Origin: Tiliqua scincoides
Lineage: Eukaryota > Chordata > Lepidosauria > Squamata > Scincidae
Length of the DNA: 64,000 nt
Assembly: GCF_035046505.1 (NCBI RefSeq)
Contig: NC_089823.1
Location: 26,956,388-27,020,387 of the forward strand
Direction: 5' to 3'
Of this stretch, positions 1 to 10,000 are shown one piece after another. The notes under the pieces were generated by a model, which ran no database searches, was not told the DNA's origin, and saw only the letters and a program-made list of their open reading frames with translations. A program made the translations under genes and the position numbers. Numbering within the stretch: position 1 is the stretch's first letter; the number at the start of each line of letters is the position of its first letter.

Positions 1-1049
1 AGCTCTTCAACCTCTCCAGGTTGAGAGCAAAGTCCAAAGTCCAGCTGAAATGTCTGCGTGACTTCCTCTTTGCCGACGATGCAGCTGTCACTACCCACTC
101 TGCCAAAGATCTCCAGCAGCTCATGGATCGTTTTAGCAAAGCCTGCCAAGATTTTGGACTGACAATCAGCCTGAAGAAAACACAGGTCATGGTTCAGGAT
201 GTGGATTCACCTCCCTGCATTACAATCTCTGAGCATGAACTGGAGGTTGTCCATGACTTTGTGTACCTTGGCTCAACGATCTCCGACACTCATTCTCTCG
301 ATACCGAGCTAAACAAGCGCATCGGTAAAGCAGCTACCACGTTTTCCAGACTCACAAAGAGAGTCTGGTCCAACAAGAAGCTGACGGAACATACCAAGAT
401 CCAGGTCTACAGAGCTTGCGTCCTGAGTACACTTCTGTACTGCAGCGAGTCATGGACTCTTCGCTCACAACAGGAGAGGAAACTGAGCGCTTTCCACATG
501 CGCTGCCTCCGACGCATCCTCGGCATCACCTGGCAGGACAAAGTTCCAAACAACACAGTCCTGGAACGTGCTGGAATCCCTAGCATGTATTCACTGCTGA
601 AACAGAGACGCCTGCGTTGGCTTGGTCATGTCGTGAGAATGGATGATAGCCGGATCCCAAAGAATCTCCTCTATGGAGAACTCGTGCAAGGAAAGCGCCC
701 TACAGGTAGACCACAGCTGCGATACAAGGACATCTGCAAGAGGGATCTGAAGGCCTTAGGGATGGACCTCAACAAGTGGGAAACCCTGGCCTCTGAGCGG
801 CCCGCTTGGAGGCAGGCTGTGCAGCATGGCCTTTCCCAGTTTGAAGAGACACTTTGCCAACAGTCTGAGGCAAAGAGGCAAAGAAGGAAGGCCCATAGCC
901 AGGGAGACAGACCAGCGACAGACTGCACTTGCTCCCGGTGTGGAAGGGATTGTCACTCCCGGATTGGCCTTTTCAGTCACACTAGACGCTGTGTCAGAAC
1001 CACCTTTCAGAGCGCGATACCATAGTCTTTCAAGACTGAAGGTTGCCAA
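1..1049 (+). mobile_element. LINE, 3' part including short 3' UTR
   Basis: The element continues past the ORF stop for only ~25 bp and ends in a GACTGAAGGTTGCCAA tail near 1049. The same tail occurs in reverse at 24372, 1523 and 46891, so it is the 3' recognition end of the family. The 3' UTR is very short and has no poly(A). The 5' end lies outside the window, so a target duplication cannot be judged. Confidence 0.8.
3..1025 (+). CDS. LINE reverse transcriptase ORF, C-terminal part (open)
   Basis: The frame is open from the left window edge to a TAG at 1023-1025, so the start lies outside. Near the beginning is the reverse-transcriptase active-site block FLFADDAAV. It is followed by the thumb-region motifs common in non-LTR ORFs (VYLGSTISD, LLYCSESWTL, RCLRRILGITW, LRWLGHVVRMDD, GRPQLRYKDICKRDLK). 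The C-terminus is a CX2CX12HX3C zinc-finger-like motif (CSRCGRDC...SH...C). I place it among endonuclease-type LINEs (RTE/I-like group), but the exact clade is not resolved. About 1 kb without a stop suggests a fairly young copy. Confidence 0.85.
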   Translation, partial: LFNLSRLRAKSKVQLKCLRDFLFADDAAVTTHSAKDLQQLMDRFSKACQDFGLTISLKKTQVMVQDVDSPPCITISEHELEVVHDFVYLGSTISDTHSLDTELNKRIGKAATTFSRLTKRVWSNKKLTEHTKIQVYRACVLSTLLYCSESWTLRSQQERKLSAFHMRCLRRILGITWQDKVPNNTVLERAGIPSMYSLLKQRRLRWLGHVVRMDDSRIPKNLLYGELVQGKRPTGRPQLRYKDICKRDLKALGMDLNKWETLASERPAWRQAVQHGLSQFEETLCQQSEAKRQRRKAHSQGDRPATDCTCSRCGRDCHSRIGLFSHTRRCVRTTFQSAIP

Positions 1050-1079
1050 TACTCTAGGTAAGAGACTCTTTTGAGGTAT

Positions 1080-1195
1080 TTGAAAATGGTGTTATTTACC
1101 TATTATTTACTTCTGCTACTCAGAAGTAAGTCCATTGTGTTCAGTAAGATGTAGGCTGTAAACCTATCTTACTCACCAGAAACACACCTCTAGGT
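1080..1195. repeat. Repeat shared with 19725-19830
   Basis: The stretch beginning TATTTGAAAA-GTGTTATTTACCT and ending CCTATCTTAC-CAC-GGAAAC is found again at 19725-19830 with small indels. The core CTCAGAAGTAAGTCCATTG resembles the middle of the 90-bp palindromic elements elsewhere in the window, but the outer parts match only between these two copies. Confidence 0.5.
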
Positions 1196-1522
1196 ATTCT
1201 CACAGCTCATCTTCACAGTTACCCTGGGCCATGCAATACCTTGCACATGGAATCTCCTTACTTTTTTCTTTTTCTAGAAGAAGGTGGCCTTGACTTGGTT
1301 TGGGATGGGGTGTGGCATTCCAAACATATTGGGGGGGGGAGGCACAACTGCTTTTAGAAATAGAAAAATACTTTAGGAGTACCACATGTAGATCTCTCAC
1401 ATAATGCCTGGTTTGATTCTTGAATCTCAGGAATTGCTGTGGGCATAATCCCCTGACTGGAATTGATTTTGTATGTATGGGGTTCTTCCCCTTTTAGAGA
1501 GACAAGGAAATTTCTTTGGGTC

Positions 1523-1935
1523 ATGTTGGCATCCTTCAGTCTCGGAAGACCATGATGTCACGCTCTGAATGGTGGCTCTGGAGCAGAGTGTCCTCTCCAG
1601 TGCGCGAAGCCTGGGTAAAGTAGGTATGGAGGATAGGCTGTTACCCATGCAGCAAATCCCCCCTCTCCACGTCGCTGAAATGGTCCAATGGAAAGGCAGA
1701 GGCCAATACAGTTGGTTCCAGCGGCGTCGCAGGAGTTGCCAGAACGTGACTGTGTTCAGCCATGAACCGCCTCAGGGACTCTGGCTCCGGATTTTGCCTC
1801 GAGGTTGACTCCTGAAGCCTTTTCCACAACTGGATGTAGCCACAAGGCAGTGGAGGTTTGGGATCAGAGTTTTCCTTCTCTCAGATGAGCTGCCTTCCCA
1901 GGCTGACGAGTCCCATCTACCTGGTGGCTGTTCAG
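1523..1935 (-). mobile_element. LINE-tailed element with a different body
   Basis: On the minus strand the last ~45 bp (TCAGAGCGTGACATCATGG..., ending GACTGAAGGATGCCAAC) match the 3' end of the LINE at 1-1049. The ~350 bp upstream do not match it. That body has a short open stretch (1641-1829, minus; motif SLRRFMAEHSHVLA) that I do not recognise. It is either another LINE subfamily, a 5'/3' deletion derivative, or a non-autonomous element using the same tail. Confidence 0.55.
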
Positions 1936-2174
1936 TCGCCTCTTAGGACAAGTACAGCCAAACTGAGGGCCTATTCTTATCCCCAGCCCCCAGGGGAATT
2001 CTTTGGGTATTGTCTCTTTAAACTGAATCTGAGGGAATCCTGAATGTTGCTTTGCAAAGGTTCTGTAAATGTCAGTTGGCTGGTTCTGAGAGAAAACTGG
2101 AAGAGCAGACTGGGAAACTCAAGGAAATGGCTCGCTTGTAAGGATGTTTTTTTATATCCATAACTAACTTTTAA

Positions 2175-2228
2175 CAGTGCAGTCCTATGCATGTCAGAAA
2201 TAGGTCCTGCTGAGTTACTCTCAAGTAA
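2175..2228. repeat. Palindromic-family fragment (CAGTCCTATGCATGTC)
   Basis: This short piece carries the left end (TGCAGTCCTATGCATGTC) of the 90-bp palindromic element described at 23298, followed directly by another element of the same terminal type at 2229. Confidence 0.5.
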
Positions 2229-2401
2229 CAGCCCAATCCTATCCAACTTTCCAATACAGCCACAATGCAATCCTGAGATAAAGGAACAAACATTCCCTTA
2301 CCTTGAAGAGACCACCATGACTCCCCCCCCCCCACAGGATGCAGCACACACCCTGTTGGCACAGCTATATTGGTACTGGAATATTGGATAAGATTGGACC
2401 C
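2229..2401. mobile_element. MITE with GGGCCCAATCC-type ends
   Basis: Left end CAGCCCAATCCTATCCAAC, right end TTGGATAAGATTGGACCC, flanked by TAA on both sides (2226-2228 and 2402-2404). The interior is the ~170-bp type with a poly(C) run and the GCACACCCTGTTGGCACAG block seen in most other copies. It is non-coding and non-autonomous. Confidence 0.7.
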
Positions 2402-2541
2402 TAAGTGTGTATAGGATTACAGCCTAAGGTAAATTTCAGGGAAAATTGCTCCATCATAATTTCTCCAATTACTGATTAGGCTAGGAGGTGTTAAGAATTA
2501 ATAGCACTTAACAGCTACTGTTTTTAGTAGGCAGAATACAG

Positions 2542-2612
2542 TGGGATCCTTATGAGTCGACAATGAAACACGATTTTGTCTTTAAGCCTACAACAGAACC
2601 CAATGCAGACTG
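2542..2612 (+). CDS. TEX26: TEX26 exon (first one found)
   Basis: Acceptor AATACAG before TGGGATCC and donor TG|GTAAGA. It encodes WDPYESTMKHDFVFKPTTEP, aligned with the human segment around WDSYATTM. It enters in phase 0 and leaves in phase 2, which fits the next exon. Confidence 0.75.
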
Positions 2613-3975
2613 GTAAGATGATGCTGATTTGATTAATTTCAGTCATTTGATTCACTGGCATTTTAAAACAACTTTGCCCCTTGGCTCCTTTTATTAACAT
2701 CTATCTTAAAATATTCTCCTCACCACCTGCAGTTGTGTCAGGCACAACTAAGAAAAGCAGTTGTAGCTTTAGAGCACTTTTTTCCCCTGGGGTAACATCA
2801 AAGTCTGTTTAGACAGAGTGCAACACAACTTCTCTTCTGTTTGTACATGCTTTCTTGTTGTTTGCTGCCAAACCTGTTCTGTAATCTGTCACTTTCCCCA
2901 TCAGGTACTGCATGGAAGGTTACAAATCCAAGCCAGTCTGTGAAATAATCACTCTCTGCAGGAAAATCCACAAATGTTCAGTGTCTCCTTGCCACATATT
3001 TATTAAAGGACAAGATTACATCAGCCTATTATTTCCATGCAAATATGCCACTGCAAATAGCAGACAGAGCTGGGCAAGTCTTTTGCTTTCATTCCATGTG
3101 CAATCACTGCCTCCCCTAGTTAGTGCTCTGCTTCTGCAGTTTCTTTTATAGTAAATACCTCCTAGCTATTTCTGTCAATGACAGCAGAGTTGCCAGTGCT
3201 GGAGACTTCATTTCAAAGATTAGCACAAGATTTTTCCTGATCCATAGATTGTATGGCACTTCTGGTCCTCCTGTGGCCAGAGCTGACATACAGTGGAGAA
3301 AAGGGAAGGTGTTCAAGTGGATTTGCCCAGACAGCTCTCTGCTGCCCTCTACTCCTCCTCCCACTTAAGAAGAGCCCTGCTGGATCAGGCCAAAGGCCTA
3401 TCTAGTCCAGCTTCCTGTATCTCACAGTGGCCCACCAAATGCCCCAGGGAGCACACAACAGGCACAACCTGTGTCCTGGTACCCTCCCCTGCATCTGGCA
3501 ATCAGAGGCAGCCTGCCTCTAAAGCCAAGAGCTTGCACATACCTAGTATGAGTTGTAACCTGTAATGAACTTCTCATCCAGAAATTTGTCCAATCTCCTC
3601 TTAAAGGCACCCAGGCAAGATGCCATAACTACTTCTTGTGGCAAAGAGTTCCACAAACTAATTACACACTGGGTAAAGAAATATTTTCTTCTGTCTGTCC
3701 TAACTCTCCCAACACTCAGCTTTTGTGGATGTCCCCTGGTTCTGGTGTTATGCGAGAAGGAAAAGAGCATCTCTCTATCCACTCTGTCCATCCCCTGCAT
3801 GATTTTGTATGTCTCAATCATGTCCCCCTCAGGCACTTTAGCCCTGGATGAAGCATAGGGATAAGGCTAAAGAAAACTATTTCTCCCTTCCTTACCTGTT
3901 GGATCTGGGAGAAGCTTCACTTCTTCCTATGCAGCCACTGGAGATCTTGGTCACTCTTAGCAGACTTTACCAAAA

Positions 3976-4019
<44 letters not shown>

Positions 4020-7000
4020 TCTCTTCCTTGCTGTTTTCCTTCCTTTGTATCATCTCTCCTCTGAAATGCTGGAGGGGATATTTTCTGCCTGCTCCTAGCC
4101 AGTGTCTTCTCTGCCTTCAGACTCAGTCCATGTTAGTGGATTTTTCAGACATCTGAGAATGCCTGTATTGTCCCTGGTCCTGCCACAACTTTCTCCTTGA
4201 GTAGTTGTTGGGAAGTCATCCTTCATCCTGACCTAGTGTTCTGGCAGCACAAAGCCCTTTACAACAGTAGGCTTCCAGGCTGCTGCAGCAAAAAGGCAGC
4301 AGTGCAGCATGCATAGAAGCTGCTTCATTTGCACCTCCATTTGCACCGGTAAGTTGCCAGTGGAGGCATTTTGTGAGCAGGGGATCTGGAGGGGGTGGAT
4401 CTTGGCAGCATCAGCATGTACCAGATCTTATCCCCTTTTTCTGAGGATGGCTGGTGTATGTCCGAGGAGGCCCATGGGCAATCTGTAAGTAAAAAAGTTG
4501 TCACTTACTTCCTGCTGGCTGTCTGATTCCCCCCAACACTTGATGCAGTGTGTTCCAGCATGGCTGCATCAACGCCAGTGGTAGGGGATAGGACTGGGCA
4601 GATAATCTCCTATCTCTGGTTCAATCACATTTGTCCCATCTAGTCTGTTCAAATGAATGAACCCATATTGTATTTGCATACATGTCGTTAAAAGGAAAGA
4701 GAGAACTTCAGGTGCAGATTAAAAGGTGTCAGATGCAATCACATTTCATTGTCTTGTCATCTGTTTCTTGCAGTGCCCGTGCAGGAAGAGGACAAGTCAT
4801 TCCCCTTCAAGCAGATGAACCTACTGGAAGGAATACATACAAAGATGAGTTTTGTTGGAAGCCTTACTCCAAGGCAGAACCTATAAGAACTGGCTCTGCA
4901 TCAAATGTAAGGCGAAACAACCCTCAGCCTTCAAATGTAAGTGCAGTGCTCTTTTTTTGTTACCATTCATTTGTAATTCCACAATTTGAGTCATGTTGAA
5001 TATTTTATTTTGGTTCTGAATGCAAGGGCCTCTGGCAGTTTAGTTTTAGGGCTTCTCCTCAAATAGGGTGTCATGAGAAACAAGACTTATGGCTAGAGGT
5101 GTATTTAAACATTTTTATTTTTTTCACAAATTTTAGTTTTTTTTCCAAAGAGGAAAAGTGCAGATAGCAGTGTTATGTGTTTTTATTCCAAGGGTGCATT
5201 TTTATAAATTATAATCACTTAAAAAGTGTTGTAGGTAGATCAAATAGGTGGTATAGTGTCAGTAGATGCAGCCACAGTCATTACCCATGCATCTCCCTCC
5301 CCTCAGTCCAGCCCATTATTTATTATTTATTGGTTTTTTTGTTTTTTTACAACAAGAAGAAGAGTAGAAAGCAGTGCTACGTGTTTTTGTTATCACTGAA
5401 AAATCACACCTTTACCTATGGCACAAAACCTATCCAGAATTGGGCTGTCACACATATGGATTTATGACTGTGTTCCACTGTTATAAAATGTCTTTTGTGC
5501 CGCTGGCAGCCATTTTAGAAGTGCTGCTGCAATTTAGCGGCAGCCTGGGAGGACCACCACCAGATCCAGGAGGGTAAGTCCAAATGGCGGTGGGGGTTAG
5601 GGAACAGGGAGGGAAGATGGCAGAATGGGGAGGAGACAGGGCAGGGAAAGGGGCGGTACTAGTGGTAGCAATACTACCAACCCCTTCCCAGCCTAGATCT
5701 GCCTTCTGGGTTCACTCAGACTTGAGCAAGCAAAGTAACTGGCACAGATGTGAGTAAACCCATGCAGGCAATGCCTGGGCAAAGGAACAAATGTCCCCTT
5801 ATCCTAAGGAGACCTCTGGGGCCTGAAGCTCCCCCATGGGATACATCATGTACTCTATTGGCACAGCTGCATTGGCACAAAGGACGTTAGGTAGGATTGG
5901 GCTGCCTGTACAAAGAAATGTCCTAGCCATGAGTTGCTGCATCAGGGATATATAAAAAAGCGATGTTCATCAAAGCAAGGAATTAAGCTATCATAGAAGA
6001 GATCAAAATGTGCATAATGGAGAAAAATCCCCTGTTCATAGGTATGTTCTTGCAATAGAAAAAATATTGTTAAACAACAAAAGCATTATCAGAGTGGAAA
6101 GCATGATTGCACAAAATACATTTCGTAATCAGCTTATTTTCTTTCCCTCTTTGTATTGTTAGCGTTTCCTGATTTGGAAGCTGCCTCGAGAAGAACCATC
6201 ACTTGTTTCAGACAACCTCACACCTTGGTCAAAACCTATTACTAAACAAGAGATTGAGGAAACAATGAAAAAGCAGTATAGAACCGTATATTCTGCAGAT
6301 TATTTAGGTATACAACCAGGTAAGGACTTTGGTTTCCCATCTTCCTTTAAATTTCTGTAAATGAAATCACATTAAGGTACGGGACAGCTTCTGTAATTGA
6401 AAACAGTAGAGACGTGTTTTATCTAGAGGCATACCCCGGCCTGTTTTGTGGCATGAAGATGTTGAACTTCAGTTCTATACTTCCTTCCGCTTTCCTTCTC
6501 ATGAGTGCGCAATCACTGCAGCAACAAGGAAGCGGCATGCAGTCCCATTTTCTAACAAGACACACCAGCCAGCTCCTCAACCAAACTAGGTATGATGTGG
6601 GGCATTCATGATCAGCTCTCCCAACATTTCTTTGTCTTTGATTAAAAGCAGAATTTTAGATTAATCTTGCAGTGCCTTCTCTACCATAGCCCTAATCCAA
6701 ATCTCGTGCTCTAAAGCGGGAGTCTCCAAACCCCAGCCAGGGGGCCAGATGAGACCCGTGACAAGTCTCTATCCGGCCCACAACAAGCCTCTGATCCCCT
6801 GCAAGCCTCTGGCCCACTCAACTGAATGTGACCAGAGATGTGCTCCAGTTGCATCTAGACAGTGTTCTGAGGGCCGGGGAGGTCATGCACCTCACCTAAG
6901 AATGCCTTCTCAAGGCCTAAAAACATCACTTCCTGGTTTTCCTAAAAAAAACAGAAGTGACTTTTTTGGGCTGTCGGAAGGCCTTAGGCTTTCTAATGTA

Positions 7001-10000
7001 TTTATTTAAATTTTATATTTAAAATTTATTTATTTTTCCAGCCCCCAACACCATACCAGATATTTGATATGACCCTCTGACCTAAAAGTTTAGAGGCCCC
7101 TGCTCAAAAGCCATGGTTAGCCATGAAGAAGGAAAAAAGCACATAGACATCCATATAAAAACTTTGGCTGGGCAATTTAAGTTGGTAAAAGTTGATTTTC
7201 CTGTCTCTCTAAGATCAGAACCCTGAACTAAATCACCACCTTCCCCCAGCTGCTTTTTACTTTAAAAAAACAACATGGTTTTGGGAGATCCAGTCATTGA
7301 ACTTTTGTACCATGTCTTGTTTGATGAAGCAGCAGTACATGAAGCAAGCTAAAATATAGGCTTGGTTGGGAGGCTGGCTCATTGTCTCCCAAGTCCTTTC
7401 CCATTCTGCTCCATGTCTTGCTGTTAGCTGCATCATAAATTCAGTCAGTTCTCATTATCACTAGAGTTAGGTTCCTGGAAACTGTTGCGGATAGCAAATT
7501 TGCAGGTAACGAACCATTGATCCTATGGGATCAATGGGGTTAGATACAAGGAGTACCATGGCGGGGGAAGGGGTACCCTCCATGCCATCAGAAGAATTCA
7601 GCCGAGACCCTCAGGAAGCCAGCAGAGTGCAGCAAGAAGTGCCAAAACATATCTGAATGCTGCAGAGACCTTCCAGAGGCTGCAGGGGCCTTCAGAATGG
7701 CAACTACCGCAGACCCCTTTAAAATGGCCAGTAATCTTCTTTGTAATTCAACACATTACTGCATCACTACTAACCATTCATTACTCAACTTGCTTTTGGT
7801 ATGTTGGATGTGAGTTGTGTTGAGCGCTAGATGGGTGGGGAGGTGATAGCTCAAACTGTAGTTTCAATGTGTCATGTTTTCTTTGTGAATTGGTCCTCAT
7901 TGGTCTCACCTGGCATTTGTCATCAGTGTATTCACTTATGGTTTACCTTTCTGAAATACAGCACAATCCTAAAATAGCTTGCGATAAGATATTTATTTAC
8001 AAATAAGGTTTATGTGGCTGAGTCTAAAACATAATTAAAAATGTTGCTTAAGTCTTCAAGCCACAGATTAAAACACATTGTAGGATCTAGTTCCAACATT
8101 TCATGTTCAACTGTGGAAAGTCTTTTCAGGAGGTTTCAAAGAATTTTGTATCCTCTGCTTGATGCTATGGGTAACATCCCTTTTTGTAAGTAGCCAAAGT
8201 GACTAATTGGTCTCATCTGCTAGCTGACCACTGGCTTAATTGCTAGCTCCTGTTGGAATTTTTAAAGGCATATTTAGACTCCTTGCCTGTTCATCATTAC
8301 TACAATTTCTTGTACAGGTTTGTCCTGTCCTCAAAGTTTTTTATTCTACTATATTTTTAATTCTAGTATATCTAGTTAGGACTAGATTCTACATTGTGTT
8401 TTAATCTGTCGCTTGAAGACTCGAGCAACATTAATTATGTTTTAGATCTTTATTTGATTTTAGGCATGCAGCTGCACTCCTTTTGGTGACTGGTCTACAG
8501 TGCAGTAATAACTGTGCAGGCCTAAATGACCACCTGCTATTTGCTTTGGATTTTGGTTTTCCCTCTTCTGATCAAAAAAAGAATTTGATAGATATTGGCC
8601 ATGGCACTACTGTTTAACCTTTCCAGGTGCTTCAAGAGATGCTGCTTCTGCTCCACCAGACTGGAAAATGTTAGTCCCGCAGCCTCCAGATACTGAGACC
8701 AGGCGTAGTTACCAGCCCCAAACCCTGGCCCCTGACTTGATGGACTTTACTCGGAAATATGGATGTAATGCAAAGCGCCATATGCCAGTGAAAGGCGCTG
8801 GTAAGAATAACTTTGGGTGTGAATTGTGATGAAACATTGACTTTGAAGCTTGTACGCGATGTTCAGAATTTGGTTTCTTAACCCCATTTTCTGTAAAAAC
8901 CTTGGAGTTCAATACTGCCAAAGTCACTTCTGTTTACACATTTGAATAGTACTACTGAGGTGTCCAAAGGAAACTAGGAAAAGGAGTCTTGTGCTCCAAG
9001 AGCCACCTTGACTCAGTGGGTAGTGTGTGAGACACAGAGTTATGAGAAGTGGAATATGGATTCATTGTAGAGCTTTGAGAAAGGGAAAGCTTTCAGCATT
9101 CCCAATTCCTTAATAATAGTAGTATGGCATATTTCATAGGCTGTTTGGGAAGGATTAATTATTATTTTTATTATAGGAATCTGTTGATTCATGAATTTTT
9201 CTTTAGGTTAGAACCCTATTCCCAGTCCTCTTTACCTTCCCATACCAGATAATTAAAATGCTTAGTTTCCCCTGTGCCATTGATTCATTCTGATCCTGGA
9301 ACCGTAGCCTCACATATGGTGGTGGTGATAGTTTTTCTGTGGGGAGAAGTTTATATTGATGTTTGCTGTATTTTAAAAAGATGAGATGCACTCCACACTG
9401 GGGAAGGGTTGTACATGACCTTCAATGAACTAAACTTTAACAAAGATTGGCACTTCTTCAGGATATAGCCTTACTGGTGTTTATCCTCCCCTCTGCTTTC
9501 TTTAAGAGTATTACAAGTGTGCTCATGGTTGCTTAATACGGCAGAAGATCAGTGTCTAAAATTTTTTAGCATTGTAATTAAAACTCCAGGTGTATGGGGA
9601 AACAAGTGTAACGCTTAGCACGGGCAGCCCTAACCTGTGCTGGCACAGGTGGCTGGAGGTCTTCTCAGGATAAGGGGATATTTTTCCTCTTACTTGTATC
9701 AAATCCGAGCCTGCCCTATGGGGCTTCTCAGATCTATTCTATTTAGCTGGTGCAAATCTGGGAAGCCTGGTATAATGCTGGGACAGTTGGGAAGGGGGTT
9801 AGGATATGGCAGACTCCACCGACCCTCCCCCTTCCTGGGCCCAACCCACCCCTATTCTGCCCTCCCACACCCAGAAATAGTCTCTCCTCACCTCCCCACT
9901 ACCCTCTCCACACCTCTGTGCCAGTTGGTGTGATCCGAGGGATGCAGCATCGGCAGGCGAGCACAAGCCTTTGAGCCAGCACTGCTGGCTCACAAGTGGT

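Noticed and set aside
671-1049. Minus-strand open frames over the LINE
   Set aside because: They are the reverse of the RT ORF, and the same occurs at 24356-24734 over its other copy.
1-2541. First exon of TEX26
   Set aside because: No ATG with a phase-0 donor and plausible codons was convincing before 2542. It may lie in repeats here or left of the window.
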